64,000 nt of DNA from Sphingomonas sp. R-74633 (GTDB lineage: Bacteria; Pseudomonadota; Alphaproteobacteria; Sphingomonadales; Sphingomonadaceae), in contig NZ_JACCFG010000002.1 in assembly GCF_013416555.1 (NCBI RefSeq), positions 124,001-188,000 on the forward strand. Direction: 5' to 3'. A program made the position numbers and the translations under genes. Shown here one piece after another: positions 54,457 through 63,189 of this stretch. Within the stretch, counting starts at the first letter, position 1. Every line of letters begins with the position of its first letter. A model generated the notes under the pieces. The model ran no database searches. It worked only from the letters and a program-made list of their open reading frames with translations, and had not been told where the DNA came from.

Positions 54457-55905
54457 CTATGGCGTGCCAGCCTCCGGCGCAAGGCTTACGAGTTTGCCGG
54501 GATTTAGGATTCCGCGTGGATCCAGTGCCATTTTGATCGCTTTCAGCGCTGCGATGCGTGACGGCGGGCTCAAACGCTCCAATTCGGCACGCTTCATCTG
54601 TCCGATTCCATGCTCAGCCGAAATCGATCCGCCCTCGGCCACGACCAGGTCATAGACCAGGCTGGAGATCGCCGGACCGTCTCCCGCATACCAGCTGTCA
54701 CGGTCTGCCCCCTTGGGCGCGCGCACGTGGAAATGAACATTGCCATCCCCCAGATGGCCGAAAGCCGTGGCGGTGGTGCCGGGGAAGCGGCGCTCGGCCT
54801 CGGCGGCGGCCGAGAGCATGAAGCCCGGCATCTTGTCGACCGGCACCGAAATGTCGTGCTGCATCGCCGGACCCAAAGCGCGCTCGGCCTCCGAGATCGA
54901 ATCGCGGATATGCCAGAAGGCCTCGACCTGCGATTCGCTGGTCGAGATCACGGCATCTTCGGCGAGCCCGGCTTCGAACACCGGCTCAAGCAGGCGGCCG
55001 AGCAGCTCGGCCGGAGCTTCGGCGCCGGCTTCGGTGGCGACCGATTCGATCAGCACATGCCAGGCATGCCCGCCGGCGAGCGGCGAGCGCGTGCCGGGGA
55101 TGTGGTGGAGCACATGGCCGAGAATCTCGCCCGGGATGATCTCGAAGCTCTCGATCGTCGTCGTGCGCGTTTCCATCATCCGCAGGATCTTCAGCGCGTC
55201 CTGGGGGCTGGCGACGCCCACCCAGGCGGCGGCGCGCTCGAGAATCGCGGGATAGAGGCGCAGCGTCGCAGCGGTGACGATGCCGATCGTCCCCTCAGCG
55301 CCGATCAGCAGCTGGGTAAGATCATAGCCGCGATTGTCCTTCTTGAGCGGGGCAAGCGCTTCGTACATCGATCCGTCGGGCAGCACTGCCTCCACTCCGG
55401 CGACGAGGTGGCGCATATTGCCGAAGCGCAGCACCTGGGTGCCGCCGGCATTGGTCGAGACCAGCCCGCCGATCGTCGCGCTGCCCTTGGCGCCCAAAGT
55501 CAGCGGGAAGCGGCGGTCCTGCTCGAGCACGGCATTGTGGAAGTTCGTCAGGATGACGCCGGCCTCGACCACCGCGAGATTGCTCACCGGATCGATCGAG
55601 CGGATCTTGTTCATCCGCCGGGTGGAAAGGAGCAGCGCCGAGCCGTCGCCGGGCGGAGTCGCGCCGCCGACCATGCCGGTATTGCCGCCCTGGGGCACGA
55701 TCTTCACGCCGAGTTCGCCGGCGAGCTTGAGGATCTCGGCCACTTCCGCGGCCGACCCCGGCGAGAGCAGGGCCGGCGCGCTGCCGTGGTAGCGGCCGCG
55801 CCAGTCCGACTCCCAGGGCTCGATCTCATGCGGATCGGTGGTGACTGCCTTGGGGCCGAAGCGCTCCAAAACGGCGGCGACGAGCTGCTGTTGTGCTGGT
55901 GTCAT
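54457..55905 (-). CDS. FAD-linked oxidase, D-lactate / 2-hydroxyacid dehydrogenase type
   Basis: The 482-residue flavoprotein has the FAD-binding PCMH domain (IVPQGGNTGMVGGATP, KGSATIGGLVSTNAGG) and the FAD-oxidase C-terminal domain with HLGDGNVHFHV and SAEHGIGQMKRAEL. This set fits D-lactate, glycolate (GlcD) or D-2-hydroxyglutarate dehydrogenases that pass electrons to the respiratory chain. Substrate choice is not resolved. SapC and cytochrome b561 lie downstream on the same strand, perhaps as a redox unit. Confidence 0.9.
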   Translation of the reverse strand: MTPAQQQLVAAVLERFGPKAVTTDPHEIEPWESDWRGRYHGSAPALLSPGSAAEVAEILKLAGELGVKIVPQGGNTGMVGGATPPGDGSALLLSTRRMNKIRSIDPVSNLAVVEAGVILTNFHNAVLEQDRRFPLTLGAKGSATIGGLVSTNAGGTQVLRFGNMRHLVAGVEAVLPDGSMYEALAPLKKDNRGYDLTQLLIGAEGTIGIVTAATLRLYPAILERAAAWVGVASPQDALKILRMMETRTTTIESFEIIPGEILGHVLHHIPGTRSPLAGGHAWHVLIESVATEAGAEAPAELLGRLLEPVFEAGLAEDAVISTSESQVEAFWHIRDSISEAERALGPAMQHDISVPVDKMPGFMLSAAAEAERRFPGTTATAFGHLGDGNVHFHVRAPKGADRDSWYAGDGPAISSLVYDLVVAEGGSISAEHGIGQMKRAELERLSPPSRIAALKAIKMALDPRGILNPGKLVSLAPEAGTP

Positions 55906-55979
55906 GGCATTTTTGGGCTAGCACGATGGCAGGCAGTTCATCCACTGTTCAAACCTAGGTCGTACATAACCAACGCGAA

Positions 55980-56465
55980 ATGCCGAATCCGCTTATTGCA
56001 ACCTCCAGCTTGCTGCTCCTCGCCGTCGCGCCCGCCGCGCTGCCGGTTGGCGCACCCGACTGGTATGCAGTGACGGCGCGCCTTCAACAGCAGCAGGCAC
56101 CCCAGCAGCAGGAGCGCGTGACGATCACCGTTCCGCGCGTCACCATCACCAGCAGCGCCACGATCGTGGTGCGCACTCGCAACCCGCGCATCGTCGAGAA
56201 GAAGACCAAGGACTGCGTGAAGATCCAGGACATCTCCGGCTTTGCGGGAGTCAACACGCCGGACAGCGTCGACCTGGTGCTGCGCGACGGCACGCTGCTG
56301 CGCGCCAAGCTGGGCCGCAATTGCCAGGCGCTGGGCTTCTATTCGGGCTTCTATGTGAAGACCAACAAAGACCAGAAGATCTGTGCGGGGCGCGATGCCT
56401 TTCGAGTCCGCTCCGGCCGTTCGTGCGACGTAGAGGGCTTCCGCACGCTCGAACTGGCCCGCTGA
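55980..56465 (+). CDS. Secreted hypothetical protein
   Basis: The 161-residue protein has a signal peptide (LLLLAVAPAALPVGA), a Gln-rich stretch (LQQQQAPQQQ) and a C-terminal domain with four Cys (KDCVKIQDISGFAG, GRNCQALGFYSG, KICAGRDAF, GRSCDVEGF), probably two disulfides. Unrecognised. It precedes the DEAD-box helicase by 92 bp; this gap contains a TTGACT sequence that may belong to the helicase promoter. Confidence 0.78.
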   Translation: MPNPLIATSSLLLLAVAPAALPVGAPDWYAVTARLQQQQAPQQQERVTITVPRVTITSSATIVVRTRNPRIVEKKTKDCVKIQDISGFAGVNTPDSVDLVLRDGTLLRAKLGRNCQALGFYSGFYVKTNKDQKICAGRDAFRVRSGRSCDVEGFRTLELAR

Positions 56466-56557
56466 AACACCTCAACGCTTGACTTTCCCCGGCAAATCCG
56501 CAAGCGCGTGAAGGCTTCGCACGTGGGTTTTACCACGTCGATTTTCCGGAAAATTGC

Positions 56558-58048
56558 ATGAGCTTTGCCGATCTCGGCCTTTCAGACGAACTTCTGCGCG
56601 CAGTGACCGACGCGGGCTATACCGAGCCCACGCCCATTCAGCGCCAGTCGATCCCCCCGGTCCTCATGGGGAAGGACCTTGTCGGCATCGCCCAGACGGG
56701 CACGGGCAAGACCGCTGCCTTCGTGCTCCCGATGATCGACATTCTCGGCGAAGGGCGCACCCGTGCGCTGATGCCGCGCTCGCTCATCCTTGAGCCGACG
56801 CGCGAGCTTGCTGCCCAGGTGGCGGAGAATTTCGAGAAATACGGCACCCACCACAAGCTCTCCATGGCCCTGCTGATCGGCGGCGTGCAGATGGGCGACC
56901 AGGTGAAGGCGCTCGAAAAGGGCGTCGACGTGCTGATCGCCACGCCGGGCCGGCTGATGGACCTGTTCGGCCGCGGCAAGATCCTGCTCAACGGCTGCTC
57001 GCTGCTGGTGATCGACGAGGCGGACCGGATGCTCGACATGGGGTTCATCCCCGACATCGAGGAAATCTGCACCAAGCTGCCAAAGGAACGGCAGACGCTG
57101 CTCTTCTCGGCGACGATGCCGCCGGTGATCAAGAAGCTGGCCGACAAGTTCCTCAACGATCCCAAGCGCGTGGAAGTCGCCCGCCCGGCATCGACCAACA
57201 CCAACATCACGCAGTTCCTCATCGAGACCACGACGATGAAGAAGCGCGAGGTGCTGCGTGCGCTGATCGAGGCCGAGAACGTCCAGACCGGCATCATTTT
57301 CTGCAACCGCAAGACCACAGTGCGCGAGCTCAACAAGAGCCTGCAGCGCCACGGCATCCGCTCGGCCGAGATCCATGGCGACATGGACCAGCCGGCGCGG
57401 ATCGCTGAGCTCGAGCGGTTCAAGCGGGGCGACGTCAACATCCTCGTCGCCTCTGACGTCGCCGCCCGCGGGCTCGACATCAAGGGCGTCAGCCACGTCT
57501 ATAATTTCGACGCACCCTGGCATCCGGACGATTATGTCCACCGCATCGGCCGCACCGGTCGCGCCGGCGCGAAGGGCATCGCCTATACGCTGGTGACCAA
57601 GGAAGACGCCGAGAACGTCGCGAACATCGAGAAGCTCACCGGTCACAAGATCAACCGGGTCAAGCTGAAGGGTGCCCCTGCCCCGTCTGCCGACGAGGAG
57701 CAGGAGGAAGCGCCGCGCGGCCGTGGCCGTGGTCGCAAGACCGAGGAAGACAAGGCGCCGCGCGCCCGTTCGCGCGGCAAGAAGGAAGAGCCGGGCAGCG
57801 AAGCGCCGCAGGCCGAGGAAGAAGTACGGCGCGAAGAGCCCCGTCGCGAGCCGGCACGGCGCGAGGAGTCGCGACGCGACGAACCGCGGCGCGAGCGGCG
57901 TCCCCGTGAGGACCGTCCGCGCGACGAACAGCCGCGCCGCGACAATCGCCGCCGCGACGAGCGCGACCCCAATCGCGACCTGGGACCGGACGAGGGCTGG
58001 AACGGCCCGATCCCCGACTTCCTGAACTACACGCTCGCCGCCGAATGA
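56558..58048 (+). CDS. DEAD-box RNA helicase, RhlE-like
   Basis: The 496-residue helicase has the full set of motifs: Q motif GYTEPTPIQRQSI, AQTGTGKTAAF, PTRELAAQ, ATPGRLMDL, VIDEADRMLD, SATMP, and in the second domain VHRIGRTGRAG. After residue 380 comes a long low-complexity tail rich in Arg, Glu and Asp (repeats such as RREEPRREPARREES), typical of RhlE proteins that bind RNA or the ribosome. It is the first gene of an operon whose next two genes overlap by 4 nt each. Confidence 0.95.
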   Translation: MSFADLGLSDELLRAVTDAGYTEPTPIQRQSIPPVLMGKDLVGIAQTGTGKTAAFVLPMIDILGEGRTRALMPRSLILEPTRELAAQVAENFEKYGTHHKLSMALLIGGVQMGDQVKALEKGVDVLIATPGRLMDLFGRGKILLNGCSLLVIDEADRMLDMGFIPDIEEICTKLPKERQTLLFSATMPPVIKKLADKFLNDPKRVEVARPASTNTNITQFLIETTTMKKREVLRALIEAENVQTGIIFCNRKTTVRELNKSLQRHGIRSAEIHGDMDQPARIAELERFKRGDVNILVASDVAARGLDIKGVSHVYNFDAPWHPDDYVHRIGRTGRAGAKGIAYTLVTKEDAENVANIEKLTGHKINRVKLKGAPAPSADEEQEEAPRGRGRGRKTEEDKAPRARSRGKKEEPGSEAPQAEEEVRREEPRREPARREESRRDEPRRERRPREDRPRDEQPRRDNRRRDERDPNRDLGPDEGWNGPIPDFLNYTLAAE

Positions 58049-58560
58049 TCCGCCGCGCAGGGCTGGTCCTTGCGCTGGCGGGGCTGGCGCTGCCCGGTGC
58101 GGCGCTGGCCCAGCCGGCCGCGCCGCGGCTGAAGGCGCGCTCGATCGCGGCGCTGCCGCTGCCCCTGCCCGCGCCCTATGACGACAGCCGGGATGCGCGA
58201 AAGGACGTCGACGCCGCGATCGCCCGGGCGAAGAAGTCGGGCAAGCCGGTCCTCATCGATTTCGGCGCCAATTGGTGCGTCGATTGCCGCGTGCTGGCAG
58301 GCATCTTCGAACTGCCCGACATGCAGGGCTGGATGACGCGCAACTTCGAGCTGGTCCAGGTCGATATCGGTGAGTTCGACCATAATCTCGACCTGCCCCG
58401 CCGCTTCGGCAGCACCCGGCTCGATGCCGTGCCGGCGATCCTGATCGTCGATCCGCGCACCGGCAAGCTGCGCAACCCGAAGGACGTGATGGGCCTGAGC
58501 GACGCGCGGATCATGCAGCCGCAAGCCGTAGCCGACTGGCTCGCGCGCTGGACGAAATGA
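58045..58560 (+). CDS. Secreted thioredoxin-fold protein
   Basis: The 171-residue protein has a signal peptide (ALAGLALPGAALAQP) and a thioredoxin fold with the redox pair NWCVDCRVL and a cis-Pro in AVPAILIVD. This resembles DsbD-gamma-like or thiol reductase domains. Its ATG overlaps the helicase stop (ATGA), and its own stop overlaps the DUF1289 gene, so all three are coupled. Confidence 0.9.
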   Translation: MIRRAGLVLALAGLALPGAALAQPAAPRLKARSIAALPLPLPAPYDDSRDARKDVDAAIARAKKSGKPVLIDFGANWCVDCRVLAGIFELPDMQGWMTRNFELVQVDIGEFDHNLDLPRRFGSTRLDAVPAILIVDPRTGKLRNPKDVMGLSDARIMQPQAVADWLARWTK

Positions 58561-58745
58561 TCGAATATGTGCCGATCGTGGAGAGCCCCTGCGTCAGCAT
58601 CTGCGTGATGGACGCGGGCACCGGCTGGTGCATCGGCTGCGGCCGCACGATCGACGAGATCGGCCGCTGGGGCGAGACCGACCAGGCAGACCGCGACGCG
58701 GTGATGGACCAGCTGCAGGCACGGATGGAGCAGCTCGAGCGCTAG
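58557..58745 (+). CDS. DUF1289 family small Cys-rich protein
   Basis: The 62-residue protein carries the DUF1289 Cys pattern, SPCVSICVMDAGTGWCIGCG, then RTIDEIGRW. The four Cys may bind a metal or Fe-S centre; the function is unknown. It is the last gene of the helicase/thioredoxin-fold operon, joined by an ATGA overlap. Confidence 0.92.
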   Translation: MIEYVPIVESPCVSICVMDAGTGWCIGCGRTIDEIGRWGETDQADRDAVMDQLQARMEQLER

Positions 58746-58817
58746 ACCCGTGGGGCGCGGCAGGTTCTAGATCGCGCTTCGCACCGACTCGGCAAATGCC
58801 CGAACCCCCTGTTTGGA

Positions 58818-59456
58818 TCAGGCCGGCGTCTTCGCCGCTTCCAGCTCTGCCGCCAACGCATCGTCCTTGGCCGCGGCGCGCTGGAAGGCTTCGCGGCTGG
58901 TCAGCCGCTCAAAATAGGCCGTGAAGGCATCGCGCTTGGGGAGCGTGCCGAACATCGTGCCCCAACCCACTGCCGAACCGACATAGATATCTGCCGCGGT
59001 GAAGCGGTCGCCGGCGATGTACGGGTGCGCCGACACTGCCTTTTCGAGCACATCGACCGTGAGATCGTAATTGCCATAGCCGAACATGCGGCCCTGCTCG
59101 GGCTTGGGCACGAACTGGGCGGCGTGGTTGGTCACCGCCTGCTCGACCGGGCCGGCGGCGAAGAACAGCCAGCGATAATAATCGGCGCGCTCCCTGGCAT
59201 TGGGGGCAATGCCCGCTTCCGGAAAGGCCTCGGCCAGATAGGCGCAGATCGCGGCGCATTCGGTGACGATATGGCCGTTATGGACGATCGCCGGCACCTT
59301 CCCCATCGGGTTGATGCCGAGATAATCCCCGCCCTTCATCGTCGTGCCATATTCGACGACCTGCGTCTCATAGGCGGCCCCCGCCTCCTCCAGCGCCCAG
59401 CGGGCAATGCGCCCGCGCGATTGGGGATGGGTGTAGAGGATCAGATCGTCGGCCAT
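58818..59456 (-). CDS. Glutathione S-transferase family protein
   Basis: The 212-residue protein has the thioredoxin-like N-terminal domain (LYTHPQSRGRIARWALEEAG, NPMGKVPAIVHNG with the cis-Pro, and IVTECAAICAYLAEAF binding the gamma-Glu of glutathione) and a helical C-terminal domain (FTAADIYVGSAVGWG). ATG 59456 has GGAGG 5-6 nt upstream. The upstream dienelactone hydrolase-like gene ends 25 bp before it; both are minus strand. Confidence 0.93.
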   Translation of the reverse strand: MADDLILYTHPQSRGRIARWALEEAGAAYETQVVEYGTTMKGGDYLGINPMGKVPAIVHNGHIVTECAAICAYLAEAFPEAGIAPNARERADYYRWLFFAAGPVEQAVTNHAAQFVPKPEQGRMFGYGNYDLTVDVLEKAVSAHPYIAGDRFTAADIYVGSAVGWGTMFGTLPKRDAFTAYFERLTSREAFQRAAAKDDALAAELEAAKTPA

Positions 59457-59481
59457 GGCTTCCTCCGATGTCAGTGATGGA

Positions 59482-60324
59482 TCAGAGCGTCTTGAAGGTC
59501 TCGAGCAGACGATCCCACGCCCTGTTCGCCTGATCTGCATTGTAGACCTGGCTGTCCGGCGGGCACCAACCGTGCATCGTGCCCTTGTAGACTTCGATCT
59601 CGGCCGGCTGGTTGCTGGCGGCGAAGGCGGCCTTGAGCTTGTCCTTGTCGGTCGGCGACCGCGTATCGTCATTCTCGGCGATCGCGATCAGCCAGCGCGC
59701 CTTCATGCCGGGGACCAGCGCGATCAGCCCGTCGGCGGCGAGCCCGCCGCCATGGAAGGTCGCGCCGCCATGGACGCGCGCGGGTGCTGCCGCGGCAGTG
59801 TACATGACCATCGGGCCGCCCATGCAATAGCCGGTGCTGCCCACGCCGCGCTTCTTGTCGACTTCCTTCTGCCCGTCGACCCAGGCGACGAACGCCTTGG
59901 CATCGCGCATGGTGGCGTCGGGGGTGAGCAGCGTTCGCCACGGGCCGACCTGCGCCTTGAGCGCATCGTCAAAGCCCTGCCCTTCCTTGACGAAGGGGGT
60001 CCTGGTCGAGCGGTAGAACTGGTTGACGGTAAGCACCGCATAGCCCGACTGGGCGAGCCGGTCGGCCATCTGGCGGAAGGCGGGGCGCAGGCCGAAGATA
60101 TCGGGCCAGACGATCACGGCAGGGTGCTTGCCGGTGGCGGGCGCGACAAAATAGGCGTCGCAGCTGCCATCGGGCGTGACGATGGTGACGTCGCGGCCCT
60201 TGATCTCGGCAGCGTTGGCCGGGATCGGCAGCAGCGCAACCATGCCCGCTGCGGCGGCGCCGGCGCTGAATTCACGGCGAGTCAGGAAGCGCTCGTTATC
60301 GGCGGCGGTCAGCTCGTCACACAT
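59482..60324 (-). CDS. Dienelactone hydrolase family protein, Tat-exported
   Basis: The 280-residue alpha/beta hydrolase has a twin-arginine signal (FLTRREFSAGAAAAGM). The catalytic triad is Cys in GSTGYCMGG, an Asp in AIAENDDTRS, and His in GTMHGWCPP. Dienelactone hydrolases open lactones in aromatic degradation; many relatives have other ester substrates. It lies just upstream of a glutathione S-transferase gene, possibly co-transcribed, and near the HxlR cluster. Confidence 0.92.
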   Translation of the reverse strand: MCDELTAADNERFLTRREFSAGAAAAGMVALLPIPANAAEIKGRDVTIVTPDGSCDAYFVAPATGKHPAVIVWPDIFGLRPAFRQMADRLAQSGYAVLTVNQFYRSTRTPFVKEGQGFDDALKAQVGPWRTLLTPDATMRDAKAFVAWVDGQKEVDKKRGVGSTGYCMGGPMVMYTAAAAPARVHGGATFHGGGLAADGLIALVPGMKARWLIAIAENDDTRSPTDKDKLKAAFAASNQPAEIEVYKGTMHGWCPPDSQVYNADQANRAWDRLLETFKTL

Positions 60325-60391
60325 GGGATCCCTCGCATTATCCTCGCGACCCGAGTCGCGGGGGCGAGGCTACACCGCCCGCCCGCCCCCG

Positions 60392-61084
60392 TCATGCCGC
60401 GAGGCGTTGGGCCCGGGCATGCGGCGCGAACGGGCTCAGCCCCAGCCAGCGCTGCATGTTCGCCGCAATGCCGGGGTCACCGGTAAGCAGCAGCGCCTCG
60501 CTATCGATTGCCGCGCGCACCGTTTCATAGCCCATCCAGATCGCCGTCATCGTCCTGAGGTCCGACGAGACGAACAGGTCGACGTCGAAGCCGGGATCGA
60601 CCGTGCACAGATCGACTTCGCCATCAGGCTCGACCACCAGCCAGGCACGGCGCTTGGCCTCGGGCTGGTCGGTGAAGCACAGCAGGATGACGCAGCGCCG
60701 CGGCGGCAGCGGCGTGGGATCGAGGTGGCGGCGCATGTCCCATACCAGCAGCTGGGCATCGAGCTGCTCGAGCGACAGGTCGTGCGACACCCAGCGCTGG
60801 CCCCAGATGCCGAACGCCTCGACCACGGGAGTCAGCTCGCGCCCCGCCTCGGTCAGGTGATATTCCGCCCCGCCTTGCCCGCGCTCGACGATGCCGGCGC
60901 ATTCGAGCTCCTTCAGCCGCTGCGAGAGCAGGGCCGGCGACATGCGCGGCACGCCGCGGCGCAGGTCGTTGAAGCGCGTCGATCCGGCAACCAGCTCGCG
61001 CAGCAGCACCACCGTCCAGCGCGTGCACAAGATCTCCGCCGCCATCGCGACCGGGCAGAATTGCTTGTAGCTCCCTTGCGTCAT
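60392..61084 (-). CDS. HxlR family transcriptional regulator
   Basis: The 230-residue protein has an N-terminal winged helix of the HxlR/MarR type (CPVAMAAEILCTRWTVVLLRE, RMSPALLSQRLKELECAG) with a Cys at position 10 that may sense redox, followed by a ~100-residue SCP2-like C-terminal domain. ATG 61084 is the start of the family motif; the longer frame upstream is antisense. It is divergent from the acyl-CoA dehydrogenase-like gene, with two operator-like dyads between them. Confidence 0.93.
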   Translation of the reverse strand: MTQGSYKQFCPVAMAAEILCTRWTVVLLRELVAGSTRFNDLRRGVPRMSPALLSQRLKELECAGIVERGQGGAEYHLTEAGRELTPVVEAFGIWGQRWVSHDLSLEQLDAQLLVWDMRRHLDPTPLPPRRCVILLCFTDQPEAKRRAWLVVEPDGEVDLCTVDPGFDVDLFVSSDLRTMTAIWMGYETVRAAIDSEALLLTGDPGIAANMQRWLGLSPFAPHARAQRLAA

Positions 61085-61116
61085 TCCCAATCCTTCACGA
61101 ACGTGCAGTGAAACTA

Positions 61117-61153
61117 GTTCAGACTCTGTACCGGGCAAGTTCAGTTTCTGAAC
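61117..61153. promoter_or_regulatory. Twin operator between HxlR regulator and acyl-CoA dehydrogenase-like gene
   Basis: GTTCAG-TTT-CTGAAC (61139-61153) is a perfect 15-bp palindrome. A related copy, GTTCAG-ACT-CTGTAC (61117-61131), lies exactly 22 bp away, two helical turns, so two dimers could bind on the same face. The position between a regulator and its divergent neighbour fits an autoregulated HxlR switch. Confidence 0.7.
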
Positions 61154-61216
61154 TGGAGCATGCCCGGAATGATAGGCGATCGGGGTGCCGACCAATCGAC
61201 CAAAGAGGGAATGACG

Positions 61217-62344
61217 ATGGAAAGCAAAGCAGGCGTGCGCGACTGGATCGCCGAGGCCAAGGTTATCGCAGCAGAGATCGAAGGCCATGCCGATCGTCAC
61301 GATGCCGAGGAAAGCTTCGTGACCGAAGGCTATGCGCGACTGAAGGACGCAGGATTCTTCAAGGCGCTGGTGCCGGTGGAACTGGGCGGCGGCGGGGCGG
61401 ACTTTGCCGAGATCTTCGGCGCGATCCGCGTGCTGGGTGCCGCATGCGGATCGACCGCGCTGGCCTTTTCGATGCACACGCATCTGGTCGCCGCCGCGGT
61501 ATGGCGGCGCGAGCATCAGGCCGCACCGACCGAGGGGCTGTTGCGCCGCGTGGCGGGCGAAGACCTGATCCTCGTCTCGAGCGGCGGCTCCGACTGGCTG
61601 GACAGCGCCGGCACTGCAGAGAGGGTCGAAGGCGGCTTCCGGATCACCGCGCGCAAGGCGTTTTCCAGCGGATGCCAGATGGGCGATCTGCTGATGACCA
61701 GCGCCGTCTATGACGATCCCGAGGCCGGGCCGACGGTGCTCCATTTCGGCGTGCCGCTGAATGCCGAGGGCGTGACGATCGCGGATGCCTGGCACGTGCT
61801 CGGCATGCGCGGCACCGGCTCGCACGACCTGGTGCTCGACAAGGTGTTCGTCGCGGATGCCGCGGTGGCCGGACGGCGGGCGCAGGGCAAGTGGCACATG
61901 CTGTTCCATGTCATCAGCATGATCGCCTTCGGGTCGATCTATTCGGCCTATATGGGCGTGGCCGATGGCGCCCGGCGGCGCGCGCTCGAGATCGCCCGCA
62001 CCCGCAAGCCCGATCCCTATCTGCTTGCCCGGGTGGGCGAGATGGAGAATGCGCATGTCGCAGCGGACCTGGCGCTGCGCGAGATGATCGACATCGCCTG
62101 TGCCGGCACGCCGAGCCAGGAGACGACCAATCGGCTGATGATCTGCCGCACGCTGCTTGGCGAGGCGGCGATCGATACGGTGACGCGCGCGATGGAGGTC
62201 GCCGGCGGCGCCGCCTTTTACCGCAAGGCCGGGCTGGAACGCGCCTTTCGCGACGTGCAGGGCGCGCGCTTCCACCCGCTGCAGCGCGAGCCGCAGCTGG
62301 CCTTGGCCGGGCGCGTGGCGCTGGGGCTCGACATCGACGGCTGA
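61217..62344 (+). CDS. Acyl-CoA dehydrogenase-fold flavoprotein (possible monooxygenase)
   Basis: The 375-residue protein has the acyl-CoA dehydrogenase fold (FFKALVPVELGGGGADFAEIF, LGMRGTGSHDLVLDKVFVAD). The C-terminus (RDVQGARFHPLQREPQLALAG) resembles class D flavin monooxygenases such as DszC/HsaA rather than ordinary dehydrogenases, so it may hydroxylate an aromatic substrate with reduced flavin. ATG 61217 is preferred because GAGGGA lies 6 nt upstream; ATG 61211 abuts it. It is probably controlled by the HxlR protein and forms a pair with the N-acetyltransferase gene. Confidence 0.85.
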   Translation: MESKAGVRDWIAEAKVIAAEIEGHADRHDAEESFVTEGYARLKDAGFFKALVPVELGGGGADFAEIFGAIRVLGAACGSTALAFSMHTHLVAAAVWRREHQAAPTEGLLRRVAGEDLILVSSGGSDWLDSAGTAERVEGGFRITARKAFSSGCQMGDLLMTSAVYDDPEAGPTVLHFGVPLNAEGVTIADAWHVLGMRGTGSHDLVLDKVFVADAAVAGRRAQGKWHMLFHVISMIAFGSIYSAYMGVADGARRRALEIARTRKPDPYLLARVGEMENAHVAADLALREMIDIACAGTPSQETTNRLMICRTLLGEAAIDTVTRAMEVAGGAAFYRKAGLERAFRDVQGARFHPLQREPQLALAGRVALGLDIDG

Positions 62345-62379
62345 GCCCGCCATGCGCCGCTGTCAGGGGAGAGCGGCGC

Positions 62380-63189
62380 ATGGATCTTCAGGCCTATTTC
62401 GCGCGGACCGGGGGCGAGCGCCCCACCGCGCCCGACCACGCCGCGCTGGCCGTGCTGATCCGCACGCATCTGGCGAGCTTCCCCTTCGAGAATCTCGACG
62501 TGCAGCTCGGCCGGCCGGTGTCGATCGACCCGGACGCGATCTTCGACAAGCTGGTGACGCGTGGGCGCGGCGGCTGGTGCTTCGAGCAGAACGGGCTGTT
62601 CGGCCGGGTGCTCGAAGCGCTGGGCTATGAGGTACGGCGCATTTCGGCAGGGGTGATGCGGCAGGTGCAGGGCGAGATGGCGATGGGCAACCATCTCGCG
62701 CTCCTGGTGACGCTGGAGGAACAGCCCTGGCTGGTCGATGTCGGCTTTGGCGGCATCCTGACCGGGCCGCTGCCGCTGGCGGTGGGCGACGAAGCGCATG
62801 CGCCCTATCGCTGCGGCTTGCGCGAAGTCGAAGGCTATTGGCGTTTCGAGGAGCGCTACGCCGACGGTGATCCGTTCAGCTACGACTTCACCACCGGCCC
62901 CGCCGACGAGGCGCTGTTCGCCCAGCGCTGCGGCGATCTGCAGACCCGGCCCGAATCGCCCTTCGTCCAGAATCTCGTCGTCCAGCAGCGCCGCGGCGAT
63001 CGCCACATCAATTTGCGCGGGCGCGTGCTCGTCGAGCGCGGGCCCGAGGGCGAGACGCGTGAGCTGCTCCAGAACGCAGAAGCGCTGGTCGAGCGGCTCG
63101 ACCAGCGCTTCGGTTTGGCGGTGCCGGAAGCAGCAGGCCTATGGGACGCGATCTGCGCCCGCCACGTCCTGCTGTTCCCCGACGCTTAG
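62380..63189 (+). CDS. nat: Arylamine N-acetyltransferase
   Basis: The 269-residue enzyme transfers acetyl from acetyl-CoA to arylamines and hydrazines. The catalytic triad is visible: Cys in RGRGGWCFEQNGLF, His in GNHLALLV, Asp in WLVDVGFGG. It lies 35 bp after the acyl-CoA dehydrogenase-like gene, apparently in one operon. Its stop overlaps that of the convergent DUF1013 gene by 4 bp. The combination suggests handling of aromatic amines or xenobiotics. Confidence 0.94.
   Translation: MDLQAYFARTGGERPTAPDHAALAVLIRTHLASFPFENLDVQLGRPVSIDPDAIFDKLVTRGRGGWCFEQNGLFGRVLEALGYEVRRISAGVMRQVQGEMAMGNHLALLVTLEEQPWLVDVGFGGILTGPLPLAVGDEAHAPYRCGLREVEGYWRFEERYADGDPFSYDFTTGPADEALFAQRCGDLQTRPESPFVQNLVVQQRRGDRHINLRGRVLVERGPEGETRELLQNAEALVERLDQRFGLAVPEAAGLWDAICARHVLLFPDA

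Noticed and set aside
54457..55905. Glycolate oxidase GlcD assignment
   Set aside because: No glcE/glcF partner is adjacent; D-lactate or D-2-hydroxyglutarate dehydrogenase fits equally, so no gene symbol is given.
56466..56557. Cold-shock type RNA leader before the DEAD-box helicase
   Set aside because: The 92-bp gap is too short and shows no clear conserved element beyond a TTGACT match.
61085..62353. N-terminal extension of the HxlR frame to 653 residues
   Set aside because: It is antisense to the acyl-CoA dehydrogenase-like gene, and HxlR proteins start at 61084.
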